NCBI GenBank assembly: GCA_023461035.1
Contig: JAEWOD010000031.1
Span: forward strand, 1-64,000
DNA: 64,000 bases
From: Bacteroidota bacterium
GTDB lineage: Bacteria; Bacteroidota; Bacteroidia; Flavobacteriales; Weeksellaceae
Direction: 5' to 3'
A model generated the notes under the pieces. That model saw only the letters and a list, made by a program, of their open reading frames with translations, was not told where the DNA came from and did no database searches. This document shows positions 54,438 to 63,766 of this stretch, piece by piece. Made by a program: the position numbers and the translations under genes. How positions within the stretch are numbered: position 1 is the stretch's first letter; the number at the start of each line of letters is the position of its first letter.

Positions 54438-55094
54438 ATGGAAAACCAAGGAATGAAAGATTTAGCGGAACAACTCCGAAATCCTTCCGGAGAAAAGGGA
54501 TTGGAAGTGGCAGAAATGATGAACGAAACCAACATCGGGATGACACTACAATCCATCCAAAATCTGAATTTAAAAAAGGGGGAATTGGTCATGGAAATCG
54601 GACATGGAAATGCCAAGCATTTGAATAATATCTTTGAAAAAGCAGATTCCCTAAGGTATACAGGATATGATATTTCTGAACTGATGCACAAAGAAGCGAT
54701 AAGTCATAATCAGGATTTCATCGAAAATAATTTAGCAGAATTTAGGCTGTACGACGGCCAGAATTTTCCCGAAAAGAACCATTCATTTGATAAAATATTT
54801 ACCGTCAACACGATTTATTTTTGGGAGAATCCAACTGAAATGCTGAATGAAGTTTATTGGATTTTAAAACCCGGCGGAATTTTTTGTATCACGTTTGTCG
54901 AAAAGGATTTTATGAAATTATTGCCTTTCTCGGCGTTTGGATTTACGATGTATAATCCGCAGGACATTGAAAAATTGGTAGATGATTCTGAATTCCAACT
55001 AAATGAAATCATTCGTGATACAGAATTTGTACAAAATAAGTTGGGCGAAAAAATGAATCGGGAATTTGCAACAGCAGTTCTCAGCAAAACTTGA
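54438..55094 (+). CDS. class I SAM-dependent methyltransferase
   Basis: 218 residues. The SAM motif I is VMEIGHGNAKHLNNI (near 55), YTGYDIS forms motif II, and FDKIFTVNTIYFWENP motif IV. YWILKPGGIFCITFVEKDF completes the fold. The substrate is unknown. It converges on ribB with 22 nt between. Confidence 0.8.
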   Translation: MENQGMKDLAEQLRNPSGEKGLEVAEMMNETNIGMTLQSIQNLNLKKGELVMEIGHGNAKHLNNIFEKADSLRYTGYDISELMHKEAISHNQDFIENNLAEFRLYDGQNFPEKNHSFDKIFTVNTIYFWENPTEMLNEVYWILKPGGIFCITFVEKDFMKLLPFSAFGFTMYNPQDIEKLVDDSEFQLNEIIRDTEFVQNKLGEKMNREFATAVLSKT

Positions 55095-55116
55095 TTATCC
55101 GGATACTCTTAAAGGA

Positions 55117-56259
55117 TTATTTAATCCGGGTATACTCCACGATTTCTATATCAAATCCGCCAACTGTTTGTTGTTTGTCTTTTGGATTTCGGGTGATAAG
55201 ATTGATTTTTTTAATGCCCAAATCTTTGATGATTTGCGCGCCGATTCCATAATCTTTCATATCGTTCGGAATAATTCCTTTATCGGCTTTTCCTTCCACC
55301 CATTGACGGAATTGGTTCATTTTATTCAATAGTAATTCTGAGTCCGAAACATTATTGATAAAAACCATGGCACCTTTTCCGTGCTGGTTGATGATGTTGC
55401 TGGTTATTTCTAACTGAGGTGTTTCGCCGAATTCAAGTGCCGAAAATAAATCGTAATAACTGTTGGAAGAAATCACCCGAAGCGGAATTGTTTCTTCCTC
55501 CTCCCATTTGCCTTTGGTCAATACAAAATGAATCTGGTTATTGGTCGTTTGTTTATAAGAAATCAATTGGAAATCTCCATAAGCCGTTTTGACCGGAAAG
55601 CTGTCGATTCGTTCTATGAGCGAATCATATTGCAATCGATAAGCAATCAAATCCTGAATGGAGATGATTTTCAAATCAAATTTTTCTGCAATTTGAATCA
55701 ATTGAGGGAGACGCGCCATGCTTCCGTCCTCGTTGAGAATTTCCACCAAAATACCTGCGGGTTGAAATCCGGCTAATCGCGCCAAATCTACCGCAGCTTC
55801 AGTATGACCTGCTCTGCGTAAAACACCACCATTTTTGGCTTGTAAAGGGAAAATATGTCCGGGACGGCCTAAATCTTCAGGTTTGGTATTAGGGTCAATT
55901 AGAGACTCAATGGTATTGGAGCGATCCTGTACAGAAATTCCGGTTGTATTTCCTTTTCCTTTGAAATCGACAGAAACGGTAAATTGGGTTTCATGCAAAA
56001 CCGTATTATGTGAAACCATCAATTGTAAATCCAATTCTTTACAGCGGTCAATCGTTAGCGGAGCACAAATAAGCCCGCGTCCGTATTTCGCCATGAAATT
56101 GATCATTTCGGGGGAAACGGTTTCTGCGGCGGCGATGAAATCACCTTCGTTTTCACGGTCTTCATCATCTACAACTATGATGACTTTTCCGTTGCGCATA
56201 TCTTCCAGCGCCTCTGAAATGGTATTGAGTTGAATTTTGTCTGCGATTGTTTCCATCAT
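55117..56259 (-). CDS. ribB: 3,4-dihydroxy-2-butanone-4-phosphate synthase with degenerate RibA domain
   Basis: 380 residues. The N-terminal half is a full RibB (DDEDRENEGDFIAAAE, TGISVQDRSNTI, GRPGHIFPL, RAGHTEAAVDLARLAG). The C-terminal half has the outline of GTP cyclohydrolase II but lacks the zinc-binding cysteines of a working RibA; the usual SECLTGD/RCDCG stretch is replaced by cysteine-free sequence. Riboflavin precursor synthesis from ribulose 5-phosphate is expected; the second activity is not. It overlaps the lptF/G gene upstream by four bases. Confidence 0.88.
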   Translation of the reverse strand: MMETIADKIQLNTISEALEDMRNGKVIIVVDDEDRENEGDFIAAAETVSPEMINFMAKYGRGLICAPLTIDRCKELDLQLMVSHNTVLHETQFTVSVDFKGKGNTTGISVQDRSNTIESLIDPNTKPEDLGRPGHIFPLQAKNGGVLRRAGHTEAAVDLARLAGFQPAGILVEILNEDGSMARLPQLIQIAEKFDLKIISIQDLIAYRLQYDSLIERIDSFPVKTAYGDFQLISYKQTTNNQIHFVLTKGKWEEEETIPLRVISSNSYYDLFSALEFGETPQLEITSNIINQHGKGAMVFINNVSDSELLLNKMNQFRQWVEGKADKGIIPNDMKDYGIGAQIIKDLGIKKINLITRNPKDKQQTVGGFDIEIVEYTRIK

Positions 56260-57719
56260 TGATAACGGCTATGTTCTGTTCCTTTTTGTTTGCGGAATTT
56301 GGTAAAAAATTTGACTATCGGATCCCAATAATTACTGAAATTGAATAATCCCGAATCGTTATTGGCTTTATAAAATAACACCAGCGCGATAGGGAAAAAT
56401 ATCAAATTGGCTGACCATGCTGCAAAGGTAGGATGTAAAATCCCATTTTTGGTCATGTTTTCAGAAGAAAAATTGATGATGTAATAAAGCACAAAAATGA
56501 CAATCGAAATCACCACCGGCATTCCGATTCCTCCTTTTTTTACGATGGCCCCCAGTGGTGCACCGATTAAAAAGAAAACAATACAAGTGAATGCATACGA
56601 GAAATTTCGGTGAAAGTGTAATTTCTGTTTGGCCTGTAATTTTACCTTTCCTGTTATTTCGTCTCCCTGGTATTTATAAGAGTCTATTTCACGATCCACA
56701 AATTCCAATGCTTCTTTTGTTATTTGGTTTTGTTTGGGTTTTGACATTTTGTCCAATGTTTTGGGTAATTGACCCGCCTTTGTAATCTTTACCGTGTCCA
56801 TACCGGCTGAACCATAAATGTTTTTAGAAATATTGCTCGTATAGATCCGATCATAATACTTTTGATAATCCAGTTGCATCGAGTCAATTCTCTTTCCTAA
56901 ATTTTTTGAATTCAAAAATTTATAATGATCCTGGATGTTTTCTTCATCCATGGCCTTTTGCAATATTTCGGAGATATCGATGTACTGCGTCATGGTGTCA
57001 AATTTGATGGACTGATTGGGTTGGTTTTTTCGTTCCTGACCCAATTTTCCTTTGATTTGATCAACATAAATATTTCCGTTTATTAAAACCATTTTTAGCA
57101 ACCTGATGTCTTCCTTGTCACGATTTAAGGTTCCGTGATCTGCTACGACGGTACGTTTGTCGTCATCATATTTTCCGTCTTGAAAAATAAAAACATCTTT
57201 TAGCTGATCTTTTTCCTCGCCGGAAACCTGACTGATTTTCATGCTGAATCCCGGGATGTTTTCTATAAAAACTCCTTCCACCAATTGGAGTGTGGGATTG
57301 GCTTTTACGATGTTGTAAGCCAGATTTTTGGCTTTTCGCTGCGAATAAGGCATCACATGATCCCCAAAAAAGTACAATCCGACAGACATAAGGGTTACAA
57401 CCGTAAAAAGAGGAAGTAGAATCCTTGCAAGTGAGATACCCGATGCTTTCATCGCCGCTAACTCATAGCGTTCACCAAATCCGCCAAATGTCATGATGGA
57501 ACCCAGCAAAATAGCCAAGGGAAGTACCAGTTGAATGACGTTGATGCCTAAATACAACAATAATTCTCCTATCGTCACCCAACTCAGCCCTTTGCCTGCA
57601 AATTTTTCCATTTCCTGCCAGGCAAACTGGACGATGAAAATGAAAAACAAAATACTGAATATAAAGAAAAAAGGTCCTAAAAATGTTTTAACCGTGTACC
57701 AATCAAGTTTTCTGACCAT
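56256..57719 (-). CDS. LptF/LptG family LPS export permease
   Basis: 487 residues. Three N-terminal membrane helices (to about 110) and three C-terminal ones (from about 390) enclose a periplasmic beta-rich domain, as in YjgP/YjgQ. Typical sequences are LDWYTVKTFLGPF and GGFGERYELAAMKASGISL. With LptB and a second permease it extracts LPS from the inner membrane. It overlaps lolA by one base (TAATG) upstream and ribB by four bases downstream. Confidence 0.88.
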   Translation of the reverse strand: MVRKLDWYTVKTFLGPFFFIFSILFFIFIVQFAWQEMEKFAGKGLSWVTIGELLLYLGINVIQLVLPLAILLGSIMTFGGFGERYELAAMKASGISLARILLPLFTVVTLMSVGLYFFGDHVMPYSQRKAKNLAYNIVKANPTLQLVEGVFIENIPGFSMKISQVSGEEKDQLKDVFIFQDGKYDDDKRTVVADHGTLNRDKEDIRLLKMVLINGNIYVDQIKGKLGQERKNQPNQSIKFDTMTQYIDISEILQKAMDEENIQDHYKFLNSKNLGKRIDSMQLDYQKYYDRIYTSNISKNIYGSAGMDTVKITKAGQLPKTLDKMSKPKQNQITKEALEFVDREIDSYKYQGDEITGKVKLQAKQKLHFHRNFSYAFTCIVFFLIGAPLGAIVKKGGIGMPVVISIVIFVLYYIINFSSENMTKNGILHPTFAAWSANLIFFPIALVLFYKANNDSGLFNFSNYWDPIVKFFTKFRKQKGTEHSRYQ

Positions 57720-58348
57720 TAGATAGAAGTTACGACGTAGCCGTCTTTTTCATATTTTGATGGGTCAAATTTAAACAATGCACGTGGAATAATTAAATTT
57801 TCCAAGTATTCTTTTACTGTCAAAGTCCGAAAACCGCCATTTTTGTAAGTTTCTTTGTATGAGTAAAGTGTATTGGACTTCGTGTAGATTCCGACTTGCA
57901 CCGATTGGATTTCAGAATCCGAGGTTGGCGTTAGTTTTACGAATTGTATTTTCTGTCCGCCGATTGTTTCTGATTTGCCCAATTCCAACTTGAATCCGGT
58001 TTTATACATTCTCAAAACTTTGGTCGGTGTCAGCAAATCATCGCTGTCAGGAGTAGGCTTTGAAATCGTTACCTCTTTGTCCTCTTTGGAAACCGTATAA
58101 AGCGTCTTTCCGTCATACATCTGTTTGATGTCCATGACATCTAAACTATAACGATCTTTTGCCGCAAAAATTTCTCCTTTATGCGCCGCTGTTGGATTTC
58201 CACTTTCTGTTAAATCAAATTGGATGTAGTAAGTCGGGATATTCTGATAAGTATGGCTCAATTTTTCCATCCATTCTTGAGCACTTTGAGCTTGAAGTGA
58301 AAAAGAAATTGTAAAAAAAACAATGGCTGAAAATACAATTTTTTGCAT
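57719..58348 (-). CDS. lolA: outer membrane lipoprotein carrier protein LolA
   Basis: 209 residues. A signal peptide (to LQAQ) is followed by AQEWMEKLSHTYQNIPTYYIQFD, GEIFAAKDRYSLDVMDIKQMYDGKTLYTVSKED and a series of beta strands that form the open barrel of LolA. It shuttles lipoproteins through the periplasm. It lies 5 nt downstream of ftsK. Confidence 0.85.
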   Translation of the reverse strand: MQKIVFSAIVFFTISFSLQAQSAQEWMEKLSHTYQNIPTYYIQFDLTESGNPTAAHKGEIFAAKDRYSLDVMDIKQMYDGKTLYTVSKEDKEVTISKPTPDSDDLLTPTKVLRMYKTGFKLELGKSETIGGQKIQFVKLTPTSDSEIQSVQVGIYTKSNTLYSYKETYKNGGFRTLTVKEYLENLIIPRALFKFDPSKYEKDGYVVTSI

Positions 58349-58353
58349 CGGAA

Positions 58354-60723
58354 TTAATTTTGGTTCAGATTATCCAACAACTGTTCCAAACTCATCTCGT
58401 CCTGAATCAACACCTGTCGTGCTTTACTGCCCTCAAACGGCCCTACAACACCCGCCGCTTCCAATTGGTCAATCAACCTTCCCGCGCGGTTATAGCCGAG
58501 TTTCAATTTTCTTTGCAAAAGAGAAGCAGAACCTTGCTGTGCCATGACAATTACTCTGGCTGCATCCTCAAACAAACTGTCACGTTCGCTCAGGTCGATG
58601 TCTAGTGCGCCACCGCCATCTTCACCTACATATTCAGGCAATAAGAATGCGTCTGCAAAACCGGCTTGAAAACCTATGTAATCAGTGATTTCATCCACTT
58701 CAGGTGTATCCACAAAGGCACATTGAAGCCGTACCAACTCATTTCCGGTGGTGAAAAGCATATCACCCTTCCCAATTAACTGATCGGCTCCTGAAGAATC
58801 CAAAATCGTTCTCGAATCAATTTTTGAAGTCACACGGAAAGCAACTCTCGCCGGGAAATTGGCTTTGATAGTCCCCGTTATGACGTTAACAGATGGACGC
58901 TGCGTGGCAATGATCAAATGAATTCCTACCGCACGCGCCAATTGCGCCAATCGGGCAATCGGTGTTTCTACTTCTTTTCCGGCCGTCATGATCAAATCGG
59001 CAAATTCGTCCACCACCAAAACGATATAAGGTAAATAGCGATGACCGTGTTCCGGGTTGAGTTTACGGTTTTTGAATTTATCGTTGTATTCTTTGAGATT
59101 TCGGACATAAGCGTTTTTGAGCAATTCATAACGGTCGTCCATTTCGATACAAAGCGAATTCAACGTATGGATTACTTTGGTATTATCGGTAATGATGGCG
59201 TCCTCGCTGTCCGGCAATTTGGCTAAATAATGGCGTTCGATTTTCGAATAAAGTGTTAATTCGACTTTTTTCGGATCGACCATTACAAATTTTAATTCAG
59301 TCGGATGTTTTTTATACAAAAGCGAAGCGATGATGGCATTCAACCCGACTGATTTTCCTTGTCCTGTTGCACCGGCCATCAAAAGATGGGGCATTTTGGC
59401 CAAATCGGCAACAAAAGTTTCGTTTTCGATGGTCTTTCCAAAGGCAATCGGCAAATCCATTTTGGCTTGCTGGAATTTAGACGAAGCGATAACTGAACGC
59501 ATGGAAACCATGGTCGGATTGCTGTTTGGAACTTCAATCCCGATGGTTCCTTTTCCCGGAATCGGAGCAATGATGCGGATTCCAAGCGCACTTAAACTCA
59601 GCGCGATGTCATCTTCTAAATTTTTGATTTTGGAAATCCGGATTCCGGCTTCCGGAACAATTTCGTATAAAGTAACCGTCGGACCGATGGTCGCTTTGAT
59701 CTGGGAAATCCCGATTCCGTAGTTGGCCAGCGTTTCGACGATTTTGTTTTTATTTTGTTCCAATTCCTGTTGGTTCACCGTTACATTGTCTCCCGAATCA
59801 TACTTGCGGAGCAAATCCAATGTTGGGAATTTATATTTGGGTAATTCCAAGCGGTGGTCATATTCGCCGTGTTTTTCAACCAGATCAGCCGCAATTTTTT
59901 CCACTTCATCTTCCTGTTGGACTTTTTCGATGGTAAGCGCTACATCATTTTCGTCTTTTGCAGGAATAATTTCAGGTGTAGGCTCGGGTTTAACTAATGT
60001 CGTTTTTTTTTCCTCCGGATCGGTTTTATCCATCGGTTTGAAATCTTCATCCAGAAAGTTTTCTGTAATTTTTTTCTCAGGAATTTCTTCTATTTCAGTT
60101 TGTTGAATAGGAGAATTGGTTTTGTCAATTAAATCAATGTCCAATTCATCTTTGTCCAAATCTTTGGATTTTTTTTCCAGTGTCGAGGAAATCTTATCGG
60201 GCGTGATACGCCAATTGACCACGATATATAAAACCAAGCTGACAAAAAGGGCGATTCCTACACCTATCTTTCCGATAAGCATATTGAGAAAATCGTTGAC
60301 TTCATAGCCCATTACGCCGTGAAGAATCCCTATTTTGGTAGCGAATCCCAATGCAATCGGAAGCCAAATCAGGAAAAACAAACAATTGTATAATAATTTA
60401 AAAGGCTTTATCTGACGGAAGCGGAAGATGATTTTTAACCCCAATAAAATAAAAAAGAGGGGAAGGAAAAAAGAAGTGATTCCAATTCCGTGATAAATGA
60501 ATAATTCTCCCAGATAGGCACCGACTTTTCCCATCAGGTTATCCGCTACGATTTCACGGTTCCAAAAATCGCTCAGTTGGCTTTGGTCATTTTGATAATT
60601 GATGAGATAGGAGATAAAGGAAATCAGTAAAAACAGCCCGATAGCGGTAAATAATACACCCAATATCGTTTTAAATACATTTTTACGGGAATTGGTTTGA
60701 GAAATCAATGTGGGCTCGTCCAT
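58354..60723 (-). CDS. ftsK: DNA translocase FtsK
   Basis: 789 residues. Four membrane helices lie in the first 170 residues, then an acidic linker, then the motor: Walker A GATGQGKSVGLNA (near 440), DEFADLIMTAGKEVE, ATQRPSVNVITGTIKANFPAR. The C-terminal gamma domain (about 710-789) is winged-helix (LLQRKLKLGYNRAGRLIDQLE). It pumps DNA at the septum and activates XerCD. It leads the ftsK-lolA-lptF/G-ribB row. Confidence 0.95.
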   Translation of the reverse strand: MDEPTLISQTNSRKNVFKTILGVLFTAIGLFLLISFISYLINYQNDQSQLSDFWNREIVADNLMGKVGAYLGELFIYHGIGITSFFLPLFFILLGLKIIFRFRQIKPFKLLYNCLFFLIWLPIALGFATKIGILHGVMGYEVNDFLNMLIGKIGVGIALFVSLVLYIVVNWRITPDKISSTLEKKSKDLDKDELDIDLIDKTNSPIQQTEIEEIPEKKITENFLDEDFKPMDKTDPEEKKTTLVKPEPTPEIIPAKDENDVALTIEKVQQEDEVEKIAADLVEKHGEYDHRLELPKYKFPTLDLLRKYDSGDNVTVNQQELEQNKNKIVETLANYGIGISQIKATIGPTVTLYEIVPEAGIRISKIKNLEDDIALSLSALGIRIIAPIPGKGTIGIEVPNSNPTMVSMRSVIASSKFQQAKMDLPIAFGKTIENETFVADLAKMPHLLMAGATGQGKSVGLNAIIASLLYKKHPTELKFVMVDPKKVELTLYSKIERHYLAKLPDSEDAIITDNTKVIHTLNSLCIEMDDRYELLKNAYVRNLKEYNDKFKNRKLNPEHGHRYLPYIVLVVDEFADLIMTAGKEVETPIARLAQLARAVGIHLIIATQRPSVNVITGTIKANFPARVAFRVTSKIDSRTILDSSGADQLIGKGDMLFTTGNELVRLQCAFVDTPEVDEITDYIGFQAGFADAFLLPEYVGEDGGGALDIDLSERDSLFEDAARVIVMAQQGSASLLQRKLKLGYNRAGRLIDQLEAAGVVGPFEGSKARQVLIQDEMSLEQLLDNLNQN

Positions 60724-60846
60724 TCTTTGGTTAAAATTTCAACAGACAAAAATAAGAAAAAATGGTGGAGTGTTGAAGCCGAAAATCCGAAATATTCTCT
60801 AATATTGAAAATCCGAATTCAAATTTCTTCATCTTAAAAATTCGGT

Positions 60847-60854
60847 TACCTTTG
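60847..60854 (+). promoter_or_regulatory. candidate -7 element of dnaX (TACCTTTG)
   Basis: TACCTTTG ends 8 nt before the dnaX ATG, so the transcript would have almost no leader. Confidence 0.45.
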
Positions 60855-60862
60855 TAATCCTT

Positions 60863-61960
60863 ATGCAAAATTTCGTTGTTTCTGCCCGTAAATACCGTCC
60901 GCTACAGTTTGAAGATGTAGTCGGGCAATCGGCTATCACAGAAACTTTGGAACATGCAATTTCGAGCAACAAACTTGCGCAGGCATTGCTTTTCTGCGGA
61001 CCGAGAGGTGTCGGGAAAACAACTTGTGCCCGGATTCTCGCTCGTAAAATCAATGAGGAAAACGGAGTGCCTGATGATGAAAACCAGGATTTTGCCTTCA
61101 ATATTTTTGAGCTGGATGCGGCTTCCAATAACTCTGTGGACGATATCCGGAATCTGATCGATCAGGTTCGGTTCGCACCGCAAGTTGGAAAATACAAAGT
61201 CTATATCATCGACGAGGTGCACATGCTTTCCAATGCGGCTTTCAATGCTTTTTTGAAAACTTTGGAAGAACCGCCAGCGCACGCCATTTTTATTTTGGCA
61301 ACGACCGAAAAACACAAAATCATCCCGACGATTCTGTCGCGTTGTCAGATTTATGATTTTAAAAGGATCTCGATTCAGGATATTCAAAACCATCTGGTTG
61401 GAATTGCCCAACAAGAAAAAATCACGTATGAAGAAGATGCCTTGCATCTGATTGCTTTGAAAGCAGATGGTGCTTTGCGGGATGCGCTTTCCACATTTGA
61501 CCGGATGGTTACTTTTACTTCCGGAAATCTGACACTGGAAAAAGTGGCAGAAAATCTGAATGTCCTTGATTACGAATATTATTTCCGGATTACGGATGCA
61601 GCTTTGAAAAATGATATTCCGGGACTTTTATTGGAATTCAACGAAATATTGAACAAAGGTTTTGACGCACACGTTTTCGTCAACGGCTTGGGTGGTCATT
61701 TCAGAGATTTATTGGTGGCAAAAATCCCAAATACCATCGATTTGCTGGAAGTTGGCGAAAAAACCAAAATCAAATACTTGGATCAAGCGCAACACTGTGA
61801 TGTGAAATTCCTTACAGACGCCATCGAGATTTGCAATTTGACCGATATTCATTTCAAATCCAGTAAAAACCAGCGTTTAACCGTTGAAATTGCCTTGATG
61901 CAAATTGGTTCGCTGACGGCTGAGACTAATTCTCCCGATAAAAAAAAAAGTTTAGGATAA
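60863..61960 (+). CDS. dnaX: DNA polymerase III clamp loader, short (gamma-like) product of dnaX
   Basis: 365 residues in the zero frame. The AAA+ clamp-loader domains are complete: Walker A GPRGVGKTT, VYIIDEVHMLSNAAFNAFLKTLEEPP, the SRC motif (ILSRCQIYDFKRI) and domain III. The usual zinc-binding cysteine cluster of domain I is absent, as in many Bacteroidota. The zero frame stops at 61958-61960, ten nucleotides after a run of ten A, just after domain III. That is where a gamma-type protein would end. The remaining tau part continues in the -1 frame. Confidence 0.85.
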   Translation: MQNFVVSARKYRPLQFEDVVGQSAITETLEHAISSNKLAQALLFCGPRGVGKTTCARILARKINEENGVPDDENQDFAFNIFELDAASNNSVDDIRNLIDQVRFAPQVGKYKVYIIDEVHMLSNAAFNAFLKTLEEPPAHAIFILATTEKHKIIPTILSRCQIYDFKRISIQDIQNHLVGIAQQEKITYEEDALHLIALKADGALRDALSTFDRMVTFTSGNLTLEKVAENLNVLDYEYYFRITDAALKNDIPGLLLEFNEILNKGFDAHVFVNGLGGHFRDLLVAKIPNTIDLLEVGEKTKIKYLDQAQHCDVKFLTDAIEICNLTDIHFKSSKNQRLTVEIALMQIGSLTAETNSPDKKKSLG

Positions 61961-62583
61961 TCCCGCCCATCCTTTCAGAGGAAAAAAAATCATCAGATCC
62001 GGTTCCATCGACTATTTCGCCGAAACAAGAAAAGCAAACACAAGAAGTTGCGGAAGCTTCCACGGCAGAAATTACCGAAAAAGAATTACCCAATCGGGCG
62101 GAAAAACCTATTTCTAAAGAAACCAAAGGCTCATTTTCTCTTAAAAATTTATTTGACAAAAAGGAAGAAGAAAAAGAGGTTTCAGAGCCTGGTGGTGAAA
62201 AACCCAACACCGATTTTTCAGAAGCGACTTTGTTGGAATTATGGAATGAATTTGTAGGAAATTTATTAAAAGCCAATAAAATTCCGGCTTATAATGCACT
62301 TCATACAGGAATTGTTCAGTTGAAGGAGAATTTTAAAATTCAATTTGAGTTTACATCTTCTTCTCTTGCCAATGAATTCGATTTGGAAAAAGATAATTTG
62401 ATGCGGTTTTTACGTGAAAAATTAAACAATCACCATATCGAATTTCATACAAAAATTAAAGAAGATCATTCCAAAAAATATATAAAGACCAATCAGGAGA
62501 AATTCATGGACATGGCAGAGCAAAATCCGATTCTTTTAAAAATGAAGGACGAATTTGGATTGGATTATAATTCAAATGAATAA
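60863..62583 (+). CDS. dnaX: DNA polymerase III subunit tau (through -1 slippage)
   Basis: If the reading frame moves back one base at the A tract, 362 codons are joined to 211 more (61948-62583), giving about 573 residues, the normal size for flavobacterial DnaX. The -1 frame is open across the whole stretch. It first encodes a Lys/Glu/Pro/Ser-rich linker, then the conserved tau C-terminal domain (ATLLELWNEFVGNLL, ALHTGIVQLKENFKIQFEF). This domain contacts the polymerase core and helicase. Confidence 0.7.
61940..61950 (+). promoter_or_regulatory. A10-G slippage site in dnaX
   Basis: Ten A followed by G. In the zero frame they read AAA AAA AAA AGT. One extra A, or a -1 slip, gives AAA AAA AAA AAG TTT and joins the tau frame. 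The run is longer than the A9 tract of Thermus thermophilus dnaX, where transcriptional slippage yields both products. No strong stimulatory hairpin is visible downstream. Confidence 0.65.
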
Positions 62584-62701
62584 CATCAAAATATTTCGTA
62601 AACTTGCCGAAAATTTAATTAGAATGAAATGAGCTTTAAATTATCAAAAGTTTTTGGCGAGTTCCGTCTGACAAATAAAAAACAAAATAAATTATAAACA
62701 G

Positions 62702-63628
62702 ATGAAAAAAATTATTACGACAGTAATTTTGGCGGCAGTAGTGGTTTCTTGTAATAAATCGGGAGGATCATTGGGTACCGTAGATAAATTAGAAAACAAA
62801 GATCAAAAAGCAGGTTATGCCTATGGGATGAACATAGGAGAACAGGTGAAGGGTTATTCTGAGTCCTTGAAAGAAGATAGTTTGAATTACGATGAACTTC
62901 AGAAAGGATTGATGGACTACATCAACGGGAATGAAAAAACCAGAGATTCTTATACCAGCGGTTTACAAATCGGAAAAACAATTCATGATTTCTTGAAAAT
63001 GCAGAAACTGGAAGGTGTAGTGGATCAGAAATACATCGTTCAGGGATTGATGGATGTTTTGAAAAAGAAAAAAGATCCTTTGTTTTCAAAAGATTCGATA
63101 GATATGTTTATGCGTCAGTATATGCAGGATAACGTAACCAGAATCCAAACTGAAAATAAAGAAAAAGGAAATAAATTTTTGGAAGAAACCAAAAAGAACA
63201 GCAAAATAAAATCAACTGAAAGCGGATTGCTTTATGAAGTGATAACAGAAGGTACGGGTGCTAATCCTACAGAGAACAGCATAGTGGAAGTAAATTATAC
63301 AGGAAAAACTTCGGACGGAAAAGAATTTGATGCGTCCAAAAAAGGAGAACCTGCCAAATTTCCGCTTCGTAATGTAATTGCAGGATGGAAAGAAGGACTT
63401 CAATTGATGAAAATCGGATCCAAATATAAATTTTACATTCCGTCTGAATTGGCTTATGGTGAATACGGTGACCAGTCCGGAAAAATAGGGCCCAATGAAG
63501 TTTTGGTTTTTGATGTAGAATTGATTTCGGCAGAAGATGCTCCGGCACCGTCTCAACAACCGCAATTGACTCCGGAACAAATGCAGCAATTGCAACAACA
63601 AATGCAACAACAGCAACAAGGAAATTAA
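62702..63628 (+). CDS. FKBP-type peptidyl-prolyl isomerase lipoprotein
   Basis: 308 residues. The lipobox VVSC lies at about 14-17, so the protein is a lipoprotein. The N-terminal domain (30-165) is the FkpA/Mip-like helical dimerisation part (KAGYAYGMNIGEQVKGY). The FKBP domain (about 180-285) has VNYTGKTSDGKEFDASKKGEP, VIAGWKEGLQLMKIGSKYKFYIP and LAYGEYGDQSGKIGPNEVLVFDVEL. The tail is rich in Gln. It helps periplasmic folding. Confidence 0.9.
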   Translation: MKKIITTVILAAVVVSCNKSGGSLGTVDKLENKDQKAGYAYGMNIGEQVKGYSESLKEDSLNYDELQKGLMDYINGNEKTRDSYTSGLQIGKTIHDFLKMQKLEGVVDQKYIVQGLMDVLKKKKDPLFSKDSIDMFMRQYMQDNVTRIQTENKEKGNKFLEETKKNSKIKSTESGLLYEVITEGTGANPTENSIVEVNYTGKTSDGKEFDASKKGEPAKFPLRNVIAGWKEGLQLMKIGSKYKFYIPSELAYGEYGDQSGKIGPNEVLVFDVELISAEDAPAPSQQPQLTPEQMQQLQQQMQQQQQGN

Positions 63629-63648
63629 TTTCCCAATTGATATAAAAT

Positions 63649-63679
63649 AAATCCCGGTCACTTGAAGTGACCGGGATTT
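63649..63679. terminator. strong terminator between fkpA-like gene and rho
   Basis: AAATCCCGGTCACTT (63649-63663) and its complement (63665-63679) form a near-perfect 14-15-bp hairpin followed by TTTATTT. It lies downstream of both convergent genes. Confidence 0.8.
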
Positions 63680-63745
63680 TTATTTGGAGTTAATTCTAAT
63701 TTTTTGTTTGACTCACTTTCCTCAGGAATATTAAGTTTCTCGCGG

Positions 63746-63766
63746 ACACTGAGGTTCTCGAAGTGT
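63746..63766 (+). repeat. covarying hairpin repeat, copy 3
   Basis: ACACT-GAGGTTCTCGA-AGTGT: a 5-bp stem around the same centre as copies 1 and 2. Its last base is the last base of the rho stop codon. Confidence 0.6.

Noticed and set aside
61951..61990. Stem-loop or Shine-Dalgarno sequence stimulating dnaX frameshifting
   Set aside because: Only a 4-bp GGAT/ATCC pairing is visible after the slip site, and no purine-rich element at the right distance, so ribosomal stimulation is not supported.
63560..63628. Gln-rich tail of the FKBP gene as an unstable tract
   Set aside because: The codons are mixed CAA/CAG and the tract is short, and such tails are common in this family.
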